From Ichthyophis bannanicus (Eukaryota; Chordata; Amphibia; Gymnophiona; Ichthyophiidae), in assembly GCA_033557465.1 (NCBI GenBank), contig CM066043.1, positions 79,948,662 to 80,012,661 on the forward strand: a stretch of 64,000 bases of DNA. Direction: 5' to 3'. The first letter of the stretch is position 1; every line of letters starts with the position of its first letter. Positions 12,086-22,488 of this stretch are shown piece after piece. A program made the position numbers and the translations under genes. Below the pieces are notes generated by a model. The model saw only the letters and a program-made list of their open reading frames with translations, had not been told where the DNA came from and made no database searches.

Positions 12086-12745
12086 GTAACTAAAGAAGGC
12101 CAAATGGTCCAAATAAAGACGAAAGCTGAAGCAATCAACGTGCTGTGAGGAATGGGGCTGGAAGTTGCAGAAGAGCAAGGACAAGAGGCTGTGAACCCGG
12201 TACTTAAAGAATCAGCATGGAGAACAGCAGAGGGAGGAAAAAGATCAAAGCGCCAGCCACACCAGACTACAGATGCTGTTCCTCAAGCTAGCCCAACATG
12301 AGGTGACAAAGAACTGAGCCAAGGAGAAAAGATAAATGTTTTATGGTTTACATAAGTGATCTTGAGGCACTGTTGGTTATATAGATGGAAGATCTGATAA
12401 GTGGAGGAAGATAGGATGGTGCTTGAGTCATTGGGGGCGTAGAAGAAGAAGAGAGGGAGAGGAGGATAAGAGCAAAGGGGAAGGATAAGGATAAGGGGGA
12501 ATTAGAAGATAAAAGGGGGGGGGGGTAAAGGAAATTAAACAAAAGGAGCAAGGGGGAAAGCAAGTGTGTGAAGGGAGGACTAGAGGGGGAAAGCAGAAGC
12601 ATAGAGCACAGAGATATTCCGGACAGCATATCATGATGCTGCCCAGGGTTAGAGGGCAGTATTTGGGGAGTGATGCTATAGGGGAGGGGGTGGGGGAGGG
12701 TTTGGGCATAGAAAATGGAGTAGAGAAAGTGATGGGCTATTAGAC
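12086..12745 (+). other. L1-2 ORF1 end and inter-ORF spacer
   Basis: The first 50 bp complete the L1-2 ORF1 C-terminus (KTKAEAINVL, then a stop). The remainder is purine-rich, with a G run at about 12517-12526 and repeated aggataagg and gaggagg phrases. No independent gene is seen. Confidence 0.6.
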
Positions 12746-14837
12746 TATATGGGGAGCCTAAGGATTGGGTCCATTAATACAAGAGGACTTAATACCCCAC
12801 ATAAGAGACAGATGTGGTACAAGGAAATGCAATGGATGAACCTGTCAATAGTGTGAATGCAGGAGACACATTTGAGGGCTAGAGATCAAGGTTTATTACA
12901 TCACTTGCAGTATCAACAAACATATTGTGTCTCCTTACGGGGAGGTGGGAAAAGGGGCAGAGTAGCAATTTTGATAAAGGACTCTGTTCCATGGGAAGAG
13001 CTGGGGGTGTATAAAGATAAGGAGGGGCGTTTTACAGCAGTGAAGGGCAATATTAAGGGGCTGCCGATAACAATTGTATGTATGTACGCTCTAAACCAAG
13101 CCCAGGGCCAATTTTTTAGGCAAGTGCAGACGGAGCTTTCCGGGTTCCTGGAGGGAGCTCTGGTAGTTGCAGGAGATTTCAATATATGCTTACACCCAGG
13201 GCTTGATCATTCCCAGGGGTGGGGGGAAAATAGGAAGGATTTGATAGAAATGATGGGGGCTTGGAAAATACTAGATGGGTGGAGAACGTGAAATCAACAT
13301 ACTATCAACATAGTAGGTGTACTCATTCTAACTCAACAGCACATAATATATTCTAGAATTGACATGATTTTTGTGAGCCCTGGCATGGTGCAGTCAGATT
13401 ATGAGCCAATATCTTGGTCAGATCATGGTATGGTATGGATGGAACTGGGTGGATGGGGACAGGAAATAAGAAGTCGCTACTGGAGAATGAATGATTCCCT
13501 GTTAAAAGACCATAAACAGATAGGAAGGCTTTGCGGTGACATAAGGGAATTTTTTGAAATAAACACACAAAGTGAGATAGCACTAGCGGTGAGTCTGGGA
13601 TGCCTTCAAGGTGTATCTTAGGGGACGAGTCATAGGGTGGGGCTCATATAAAAAGAAAAAGAGAAAAGAAGGAACTGTAACAGGCCTATTCCCTTCTGTG
13701 GGAGGCAGAACAGATGCATGAGAGAAAGAGGGATAAGGCTTCTCAGCAGGCGGTTGAGACAGCTACTGTAGAGTGAAAGTGCAACAGATGCAACTGGAGG
13801 CTCTGGCATTCCAGCTTCAATGGGTTAAGCAGAGATATTATGAACATGGAAAAAGAGCGGGAAATTTGTTAGCAAGGAGTTTGCACTCCCAACAATCCGA
13901 GTATGCAGTGACCAAACTTAATACTGCCTCAGGAGACTGGGTATGGGAAGATGCAATGCAATTGGAATTTAAAGCATTTTATGAAGAACTATATCGTAAA
14001 GAAACTGATACACCTCAACATGACATACTGGAGTATTTAGCTCAGGTGAACCTACGTAGGCTCACGAGTGAGGAAAGGGAACGGATAGAATCACCCATAA
14101 CAGTGGAAGAAATCGATAAATCTATTGGGTCATTAGCAAACAAGGCCCCAGGATGGCTGGTATGGTTGTTTAATGAAATAAGGGAAGGCGACCTATTGCC
14201 TAGAACTATGGGACAAGCCAGTATAAGTGTTATCCCAAAACCTGGGAAAAACGCAACACTTTGATTAATGAAACTGACCTATATGAGGAGCAATCTAGAT
14301 GCAAAAATATTAGCAAACGTATTAGCAGCTAAATTGGGTCCCATCATGCTGGGGGTGATAAACCCTGATCAAACGGGTTTTATACAAGGCCAGCAAGCGG
14401 GAGACTATGTTAGAAGAGTGATGAACTTGTTATGGAGAATAAAGTAAACCCAAGAAACGGCAAAAATGTTAGCAGTCGGTCGACATGGAAAAAGCATCTG
14501 ATCACGTGAATTGGGATTTCCTCTGGGCAACTATGGAGAAAATGGGGATAGGACCTTATTTTATATGCTGGGTGAAGGTGTTATATATCTGCCCGAAGGC
14601 CACAGTAAAAGTTAATGGGGGGTAAACGAGATCTTTTACATTTTACAGGGGGACGAGGCAAGGGTGCCCCTCAGCTCCACTGTTATTTGTGATATCGAAT
14701 GGCTCTAGGGATAAGACAGCAGGTGAATATCCATGATGCGGATGTGGGAGGGGAACAACATAAAATTTCTTTATTTGCGGAAGACAATTTTATTAATGCT
14801 CACGCAACTCGAGGAGTCCCATCAGGCAATACGCGAA
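12746..14837 (+). pseudogene. L1-2 ORF2 (endonuclease + RT), truncated
   Basis: Endonuclease motifs: MQETHLRARDQG at about 12857, VVAGDFNICLHPGLD at about 13162, RIDMIFVSPGM at about 13355, WSDHGMVW at about 13417. RT: SISVIPKPGKN at about 14222, DQTGFIQGQQ at about 14367, a decayed motif A near 14485 (MEKASDHVNW), RGTRQGCPS-like motif B at about 14650, and FAEDNF at 14776 in place of FADD. It ends inside RT at about 14837, where CR1-3 begins. Many stops and frame changes make it non-functional. Confidence 0.8.
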
Positions 14838-15260
14838 GATCGCCTGGTATCATGCCTGCCTGGTACGAATGTAGAGGACCTCACGTGCCACCTAGACAAG
14901 GTCTTAGATAGTGCTGGGGAGGAGTCTGCTGTCTTGGTACATGTCGGTACCAATAACATAGGAAAATGTGGTAGAGAGATTCTGGAGGCTAAATTTAGGC
15001 TTTTAGGTAGGAAGCTGAAATCCAGAACTTCCAGGGTAGCGTTCTCCGTACTGCTTCACATTTCACGTGCAGGACCCAAAAGGCAGGCAGAGCTCCATAG
15101 TCTCAATGCATGGATGAGACAATAGTGCAAGAATGAGGGTTTTGGATTTGTTAGGAACTAGGGAACATTCTGGAGAAAGGAGAGGCTCATCCAAAAGGAT
15201 GGGCTTCACCTTAACCTGGATGGAACCAGGCTGCTGGCATAAACCTTTAAAAAGGAGACA
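14838..15260 (+). pseudogene. CR1-3 ORF1 esterase fragment
   Basis: The frame shows LVHVGTNNIGKCG, where CR1-1 has GTND, so the Asn-Asp block has mutated to Asn-Asn. DGLHLN, carrying the Asp and His of the triad, is still present at about 15200, beyond an in-frame stop at about 15123. By chance the open frame continues upstream into the L1-2 RT sequence, giving a chimeric 130-codon ORF (14733-15125). Confidence 0.75.
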
Positions 15261-15436
15261 GAACAGCTTTTAAACTAGATAATAGGAGAGAGCCGACAGT
15301 AACCCAAGAGCGCATTGTTCAGAACAATGTATCTCTGAAGAATACTACCAAAAGAACGAAGTTAGAGCATATCAGCAGAGAGGTTCCAATAAAGACAAAA
15401 GTAGCCCAAATGCCCTTGAGTACAGAGCAGACAGAA

Positions 15437-18400
15437 CTTGTTGTTGTTGTTAAGTGCCGTCGAGTCAGAGTCGACTCATGGCGACCCTCTGGATAGCTAT
15501 CCTAAACTGTGTTCGGTCTTGAGTCAGGCGGCTCATTGTTGACAGACTGGTACCCGTAGCTGCTGTTATTGTATCGATCCATCTCATTGCTGGCTTTCCT
15601 CTTTTGCGTTGACCTTCTATCTTGTCAAGCATGATGTCTTTCTCTAATGATCTCTCTCTTCGCATGTGTCATCCAAAGCATGAAAGTCGAAGTCTTGTCA
15701 TCTGAGCTTCTAAAGAAAGCTTAGGTTTGATCTCCTCTAATACTGACTGGTTTGTTCTTCAGGCAGTCCATGGTATACACAGTATTAGCCGCCAGCACCA
15801 TAATTCAAAGGCATCAATTTTCCTCCTGTATCTTTTTCACTGTCCAGCTTTCACATCCATATGATGTTACTGAAAATACCATGGCTTGAACAAGCCGAAT
15901 CTTTGTATGGAGAGAGACATCTCTGCTCTTGAGAATCTTATCTAGGTCTTTCTTAGCCATTCTGCCAAGAGCAATGCGTCGTCTGATTTCTTGACTGCTT
16001 GTTGCTTCTTTATTGATAGTTGATCAAAGTAGGTTAAAGTTGTTTACAATTTCAATTTCTTCTCCTTCAACGATGAACCTGTTGATTATGCCAGTTGTCA
16101 TGATCTTTGTCTTCTTTACATTAAGGTGCAGGCCCATTTTGAGACTATGTTCTTTGATTGTGAGAAGCAAATGTTTCAGATCATCTTCACTTTCAGCCAG
16201 TAATGTGGTATCATCAGCATAGCAAAGGTTGATGAGTCTTCCACCAATCTTGACACCTCTGTTGTCTTCATACAATCCTGCTTCTCTGATGATTTGTTCT
16301 GCATATAAATTAAACAGGTAGGGGGAAAGTATGCAGCCTTGACTTACACCTTTGCTTATTTTAAACCATTCTGTTTCTCCTTGTTCCATTCGAACTGTTG
16401 CTTCTTGATCAATGTACAGATTGTGCAAGAGTAAGATCAGGTGTTCTGGTATACCCATGCTTCTTAATGTGGCCCAGAGTTTCTCATGGTTTACACAGTC
16501 AAAAGCCTTGCTATAGTCGATAAAGCACAAATAGATATCCTTTTGGCATTCTTTAGTCTTTTCAAGGATCCATCTCACATCTGCAATGTCTCTCGTTCCT
16601 CGCCCTTTCCTGAACCCTGCTTGCACTTCAGGTAGTTCTTGTTCCAGGTTTGGTTGTAGTCTCTTTTGAATAATCTTCAGTAGAATCTTGCTGGCATGTG
16701 GGATCGGAGCGATTGTGCGATAATTTCCACAGTCAGATCACCTTTCTTTAGTATTGGTATAAACACAGATCTTTTCCAGTCAGTTGGCCATGATGTTGTC
16801 TTCCATATTTCTTGGCAGAGCCTTGTAAGTACGGTAACAGCTGCATCAGATTGCTGTAATACTTCTATGGGAATGCTATCAATGCCTGGTGCTTTGTTCT
16901 TTGATAAGGCTTTCAATGCTGCTTTAACTTCTTCTTTCATCACCAATGGTTCCCGATCATAAGGTACAGGTTGAAACGGCTGTTGGTCCACTTGATCTTT
17001 ATCATATAAAAACTTTGTATATGCCTTCCACCTTTTCTTGATCTTCTCAGCATCATTCAACATAGAACCTTGAGCATCTTGTAACATTCCAATTTGAGGC
17101 TGGAACTTTTTCTTTAACTCTCGTAGCTTTAGGAAAGCCGAACTTGTTCTTCCTCTAATAGTTTCTGCTTCTATTTCCTTGCATGTGTCGTTGTAGTACT
17201 TTTCCTTGTCCTGTCTAGCTGCACGTTGGAAATCTCTATTGAGTTTTGTTATTGTCTTTCTTTCTCCTCTGGCTTTAGCTTCTCTGCGTTTCTGGGCAAT
17301 TTTCAGCGTTTCTTCTGTCATCCATTTTGGCCGTTTTTGCTTTTTCACCTTTTGTAGAGACTTCTCGCTTTCTTCCAACACAATCTTCTTGATGTCATTC
17401 CATAACTCTTCTGGAGCTCTGTCATTTGTATCTAAAGCAGCAAATCGATTTTGCAGGCAGTCTTTAAATTCCAGTGGTATATTCTCAAGGTCATATTTTG
17501 CTGCATTCATGAGTGGTTTGCTCTTTTTCAACTTTAGCTTGAGTTTGCATACTAGTAGTTGATGATCTGTACCACAGTCAGCTCCAGGTTTTGTTTTTGT
17601 TGATGTTATAGAACTTTTCCATCGTTGACTTCCACAAATGTAGTCAATTTGATTTTTATACAATCCACTGGGTGACGTCCATGTGTACAGTCGCTGCTTG
17701 TGTTGATGGAAGAAGGTGTTTGAGATGAATAGATCGTTGGTCTTGCAGAATTCTATCAGTCTTTCTCCAGCTTCGTTTCTGTTGCCAAGTCCATATTTTC
17801 CAACTACTTTGCCTTCTTCTTTGTTGCCAACTTTTGCGTTCCAGTCACCCGTGATTATCAGGATATCCTGTTTGCATGTTCTGTCAATTTCAGCTTGTAC
17901 TTGTTCATAGAACTCTTCAATTTCATTCTCTTCTGCAGTTGTTGTTGGGGCATATACTTGAATTATAGTTGTGTTGATAGGCATTCCTCGTAGACGAATA
18001 GAGATTAAGCGTTCGCTGACTGCACTGTATTTCATTACAGTTCTTGCAAGTTTCTTCTTTATTATAAATGCAACACCATTTCTTCTTTGTCTTTCATTTC
18101 CAGCATAGTAAACCATGTGATCATCTGATGCAAAGTGCACGATGCCAGTCCATTTCAGTTCACCGACACCCAACAGATCAAGTTGTACACGTTCCATTTC
18201 ATTCTTGACCACCTCCAGCTTCCCTTGGGGTTCATGCTTCGTACGTTCCATGTTCCAATGTGTAAGACATCTTTACAGCTTCTGACTCTCATTTCATGCG
18301 CAGCTACATCAGCAGTCAGACGTCCCGAGGGCTTTGATCCAACCACATCATAAATGCTGGCTTTACTCTGAAAAGTCTTTAGCTCTTCCCCAGTAGCTAG

Positions 18401-18645
18401 TTGAGTGCCTTCTGACCTGGGGGTCTCATCTTCCAGCACTATAGCACAATTTGTTTTGTTGTAACTATCCATTGGGTTTTCATGGCAAGATACAGAAGTA
18501 GATTGCCGGGCCTTTCTTCTGTGCAGTTTAAGTTTGGTGTTGTTGCCATTGTCACAGAAATGTGATCCTCCGCCGTCAACACTATCCCATTCTGCTGCTG
18601 CCCAGATGGGTAGAACTTAAAGATTCCAAATTCCCCCTGCCTACT
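15437..18645 (-). mobile_element. RTE (BovB-like) LINE, near full length
   Basis: A 3.2-kb element inside CR1-3, close to the full length of RTE elements. On the minus strand it starts with a 5' region at about 18645-18300, encodes endonuclease and RT, and ends at 15437 with gagtcgactctgactcgacg, then gcacttaacaacaacaac. That is a tail of the BovB/RTE type with a trinucleotide repeat end. Compared with the intact CR1-1 site, about 33 bp of CR1 target appear to be missing and no clear duplication is seen. Confidence 0.85.
16024..18300 (-). pseudogene. RTE ORF (endonuclease + reverse transcriptase)
   Basis: Endonuclease: HIGTWNVRSMN at about 18265, then a frame change, then LLGVGELKWTG, LIITGDWNAKVGN near 17830, NQIDYICG near 17655 and GTDHQLLVC near 17565. 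The linker runs to about 17000. RT fingers (SVFIPILKKGD) lie near 16750. A frame break at about 16677-16626 follows, then QAGFRKGRGTRD, motif A FIDYSKAFDCVNHEKLW near 16500, motif B KGVSQGCILSPYLF near 16335, and YADDTTLLAES near 16210 with the catalytic Asp pair intact. The wording matches BovB/RTE proteins. The main lesions are two frameshifts, so the copy is fairly young. Confidence 0.85.
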
Positions 18646-20175
18646 GAAAGCCAAATTAATATGAATAAAATACAGGTCTCAAATGCCTGCATGCAAATGC
18701 TGAAAGTCTAAAAGATAAGATGGGAGAGTCAGAATATATAGCACTACATGAAAGGTTAGATATGATTGTTATCTCAGAGACATGGTGAAAGCAGGACAAC
18801 TAGTGGGACAATGTGATACCTGGGTACAAACTATATCGTAATGACAGAACTGATCAAATTGGTGGAGGGGTTGCGCTCTATGTTAGAGAGGGCATTGAGT
18901 CACAAAGGATTAAAATTTTGCAGGAAACAAAATTTGCTGTAGAATCTCTATGGATTGAAATTCCACGTAAAAAGGGGAAGGCATATATGTTTCTATGAAA
19001 CTCTCCTGTTCATATGACTCTATGTAGCAAGTTTTGTAAATAGTTTACCCCTGTTATCCAAGTTTTTTACCCTGTTATCTGTAAACTCATACGTGTTAAC
19101 TGTACTGAGCATTTTTGTTCCATGTAAACCGCGCTGATGCTGAATAGTGCGGTCTATAAGAGACTGTAAATAAATAAGGCAATGGCAGTGGGGGTGTACT
19201 ATTAACCGCCTGGCCAGAATGAACAAATGGATGATGAAATGCTCAAAGAAATCAGGGAAGCTAACAAACATTACAACACAGTAATAATAATGGGTGATTT
19301 CAATTACCCCAGTATTGACTGGGTCAGAGTCATGGCAGGTCATGCTAGGGAGATAGTTTCTAGAGTAAATAAATGACTGCTTCTTGGAGCAACTGGTTCA
19401 TGAACCAAACAAGGGGAAGCCATTTTGGACCTAGTCCTTAGTGGAACACCAGATCTTGTGCAAGAGATAAGGGTGTTGGGGACACTTGGCAATAGTGATC
19501 AAAGCATGATCGCGTTTGATTTAATTAATGGAGGAGGGATGGTAAGAAAATCCACAGTACTACCTTTTAACTTTCGAAAGGAAGACTATGATAAAATGAG
19601 GAAAATAGTTAAGAAAAAACTAAAAAGGAGCAGTTGCAAAGGTTAAAGACGTACATCAAGCTTGGATATTGTTTAAAAATACTATCTTGGAAGCCCAGAC
19701 CAGCTGTATTCCACACTTTAAGAAAACTAGAAGGATACCCAAAAAACTGCCAGCATGGTTTAAAGGTGAGATCAGAGAGGCTGTTGTTGCCAAAAAGCAT
19801 CTTTCAGGAAATGAAAAAAAGAGCCAAATGATGAAAACTGGAAACAGCACAAGCACTGGCAAGTTAAATGCAAGGCATTGATAAGGCAGGAAAAGAGAAT
19901 TTAGGAAGAAGCTTGCTGTGGAAGCAAAAACGCGTAATAAAGACTTTTTCAAGTACTGTATATTCGTAGCAAAAATCCTGAGAGAGTCAGTTGGACTATT
20001 AGATGATAGAGGGGTAAAAGGGGCACTAAGAGGGGACAAGGCCATAGCGGAGAGACTGAATGAATTCTTTGCTTCGGTCTTTACTGAAGAAGATGTAGGG
20101 ATGTTACCCATGACTGAAATGGTATTTAAAGGAGATATTGCGGAAGAATTGAAAGAAATATCGATACACCGGGAA
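18646..20175 (+). pseudogene. CR1-3 ORF2 endonuclease and linker
   Basis: Matches the CR1-1 endonuclease: IPGYKLYRNDRTDQIGGG at about 18813, VESLWIEIPRKKGKA to 18982, SINE tail, then a decayed MGDFNYPSIDW at about 19290, and LVLSGTPDLVQEIRVLG at about 19431. It continues with LGNSDQSMI and the basic linker, then RLNEFFASVFTEEDVGML at about 20060. The frame has many stops. The RT domain is absent. Confidence 0.75.
18983..19175 (+). mobile_element. SINE/L2-type tail insertion
   Basis: A 193-bp insertion flanked by aaggca at 18977-18982 and 19176-19181; CR1-1 has a single aaggca at the same place. It ends ttgttccatgtaaaccgcgc, then tgatgctgaatagtgcggtc, then tataagagactgtaaataaa. No tRNA head is visible, so it is a 5'-truncated SINE or an L2-like LINE end. 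Confidence 0.75.
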
Positions 20176-21440
20176 AAAGCAAAAGAAAGCAAAGTTACTC
20201 ACCTGTAACAGGTGATCTCCGGGAACAGCAGGAATTTAGTCTTCACATATGTGTATCATTGGTACTGACAGAGCCTGCGCAGGAATGCTCCCCAGCGTCC
20301 AATAGGAACGCTTTTGGAAGCATCCCTCAGCACATGCGCGCTGCCTTCCCGCCTTTCCAACTGTCCTTCTTCGGTTAAGTTTGTAGCTGAGTGAAAGGAT
20401 AGAGGGAGAGAGGAAAGAGCCAGAGATAGAGAGACAACTCCTAGGGGAGGTGGGTGGGTTGTGAAGACTAAATTCCTGCTGTTCCCGGAGATCACCTGTT
20501 AACAGGTGAGTAACTACGCTATCTCCAGGAACAAGCAGGAATGTAGTCTTCACACCGGTGGCATGGAATTTAAATCTAGTTCTCGGACAGCTCATGAAAC
20601 CGCCCTTTGAACCTTTAGCCACTACAACCCTAAAGGTTTTATTCTGGAAGGTCATCTTCCTAATTGCAATCACCTCCGCACGTCGCATTAGTGAATTGCA
20701 AGCTTTAGTGGCTGATCCCCCTTATACAAGGTTTCACCATGATAAGGTTGTTCTCAGAACACATCCACATTTTATGCCAAAGGTGGTTTCGCCTTTTCAT
20801 TTAAATCAATCAATTTACCTTCCTGTATTCTTTCCGAGGCCTCATGCCTCTAATGCAGAAAGGAACCTTCATAATTTGGACTGTAAAAGAGCCTTGGTTT
20901 TTTACCTACAAAGAACACAGCAACATAGAAAGTCTTCTCAACTTTTTGTTGCTTTTGATTCTAATCATTTGGGACTTCCAGTCTCCAAAAGAACTCTATC
21001 TAAAGGGACTGAACATTGCATATCCTTTACTTATGAGAGTAAGAGTCTTCCTCTTCAAGGCCATGTTACAGCGCATAATGTGAGAGCCATGGCAGCCTCT
21101 ATGGCTAACCTTCACTCTGTGTCTGTCGATGACATCCGTCGAGCAGCCACCTGGGCTTCGGTGCACACCTTCACAGCCCACTACTGCCTATATAAAGCCT
21201 CCCATCGGGATGCCTTCTTTGGCCAGGCTGTTCTTCAACATCTCTTTCAGACTTAATTCAACTCCTGGTAGGATGCCAGAGATCCACCAACCACCAACCC
21301 TGGTAGGATGCCAGAGATCCATGGGAGGAAGCATGGCCCACCTCACTATAGGTGGCAGCTTCCTGAGGCCATCTCCCCGGCATCTTCAGCTAGGGAGTCC
21401 CCATATGTGAAGACTACATTCCTGCTTGTTCCTGGAGATA
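20176..21440 (+). mobile_element. Rearranged DIRS fragment (A)
   Basis: Left part 20190-20555 carries a terminal repeat (gttactcacctgtaacaggtg, then atctccgggaacagcagg) and an internal complementary region (20461-20555). They are arranged as at the low-coordinate end of the minus-coded copies. The coding part that follows (20556-21256) is on the plus strand, and its own internal complementary region half closes the piece at 21390-21440 (gggagtccccatatgtgaag, then cctgcttgttcctggag). So the two halves are in opposite orientation and meet at about 20555. gag and RT are missing. It resembles DIRS-F in terminal sequence. Confidence 0.75.
20558..21256 (+). pseudogene. DIRS tyrosine recombinase, N-terminally truncated
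   Basis: A 232-codon open frame with the recombinase core: TSARRISELQAL (first catalytic Arg), FFPRPHASNAERNLHNLD, LGLPVSKRTLS, the HxxR box as HNVRAMAAS near 21080, and HYCLYKASHRDAFFGQ near 21180 with the probable nucleophile Tyr, ending LQHLFQT. The SAM-like N-terminal part seen in DIRS-B is missing because the frame begins at the rearrangement point. Family knowledge: the enzyme joins circular DIRS DNA into the genome. Confidence 0.85.
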
Positions 21441-21928
21441 AAGAAGTTTATAGTACCTTTGTACAAATATCTGGCGAGACCTCATTTGGAGTACTGTGCG
21501 CAGTTATGGAAACCACATCCTTGAAAGGATATAAACAGGATGGAGTCAGTCTAGAGGGCAGCTACTAAAATGTTCAGTAATTTCATCATAAGGCTTATAG
21601 GGCAGGCCTAAATAACTCAATATGTATACTTTGGAGGAAAGGTGGGAGAGGGGTGACATGACTGAGACTTTTAAATGCACAAGTGGTGGCCCTCTTCCAG
21701 TTGAAAGGAAGCTCCGGAATGAGGGGTCTAAGATGAAGGTGAAAAGGGATAGACTCGGGAGTAATCCGAGGTGGTGGATGAATATCAAACAGCCTCCCAG
21801 TGGAGGTGGTGAGACGACAGGATCTCTGAGGGAGAGGAAGGAATTGTAGAACTTAATAGTTCTTATGGATGGGCAGATTGGATAGGCCATATGGTCTTTA
21901 TCTGCCATCATTTTCTATGTTTCTATGA
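21441..21928 (+). mobile_element. CR1 3' end, second subfamily (CR1-4)
   Basis: Contains a decayed RT tail (YLARPHLEYCAQLWKPHP-like near 21460) and ends ggatgggcagattggatagg, then ccatatggtctttatctgcc, then atcattttctatgtttctat at 21928. The same end in reverse orientation occurs at 62020. It differs from the (TTCTTATG) end of CR1-1 and CR1-2, so it is another CR1-type subfamily. Confidence 0.75.
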
Positions 21929-22250
21929 CTAGACTCAGGGGTGGTTTCTCGGAACCCATCGCCACCCCAAAAAGTCGTCACGGCAGACAAAGAGTAGTTA
22001 CTCACCTGTAACAGGTGTTCTCCAGGAGCAGCAGGAATCAGTCCTCACATATGGGTTATGTCAGCGCCAACGGAGCCCCCGTGCGGAGCATTTCCCCAGC
22101 TTTCAAAGAAAGCCTTTGGGAATGCAGCGCGCATGTGCTGTCCCCTTCCCGCCCAAGGGTGCCATCTTGCTCAGTCTGATGACATAGCTAAAAGACAGCA
22201 AAAAACAAAATGAAGTATATGACTGCAACTCCAGGGGAGGAGGGAGGGTC

Positions 22251-22350
22251 GTGAGGACTGATTCCTGCTGCTCCTGGAGAACATCTGTTACAGGTGAGTA
22301 ACTACTCTTTCTCCAGGACCAAGCAGGAAGTCAGTCCTCAAATATGGGAC
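22251..22350. repeat. Internal complementary region of DIRS-B
   Basis: 22251-22310 is the reverse complement of the left terminus (gtgaggactgattcctgctg, then ctcctggagaac, then gttacaggtgagtaactact). 22311-22350 is the reverse complement of the right terminus (tctccaggaccaagcaggaa, then gtcagtcctca). Family knowledge: this arrangement lets both ends pair with it and form the rolling or circular DNA junction. Confidence 0.9.
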
Positions 22351-22488
22351 TCCCCAGCTCTAGGCTACCGGGAACCCAAAGCTGAAAAAATGGCTCCCTC
22401 TCAAGAGCCTCAGCATCTGTGATAAGAATATCCTCTGAGAACGCCCCCGTACGGTAGCCCAACACAAGGGCCGGAGAGTAGGAGTTGC

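Larger units (their letters stand above)
4745..14837 (+). mobile_element. L1-like LINE (L1-2), nested host of CR1-1 and a palindrome
   Basis: One L1/Tx1-type LINE can be followed through its insertions. The 5' UTR and ORF1 N-terminus are at 4745-5387, the ORF1 C-terminus at 10951-11249 and 12086-12135, the spacer to 12745, and ORF2 endonuclease and RT at 12746-14837. It stops within RT at the region after motif C, where it abuts CR1-3. Both reading frames carry many stops. It is older than CR1-1 and the palindrome, since both sit inside it. It is a different family from L1-1, because the endonuclease sequences diverge strongly. Confidence 0.8.
14838..20175 (+). mobile_element. CR1 LINE (CR1-3), nested host of an RTE and a SINE tail
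   Basis: Plus-strand CR1 related to CR1-1. It comprises the ORF1 esterase C-terminal half (14838-15260), spacer, ORF2 N-terminus (15300-15436 and 18646-18982), and endonuclease and linker (19176-20175). It begins mid-ORF1 and stops in the linker before the RT palm. It is interrupted by an RTE (15437-18645) and a SINE tail (18983-19175). Homology to CR1-1 ends at about 20173 (atatcgatacaccgggaa), just before DIRS piece A. Confidence 0.8.
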
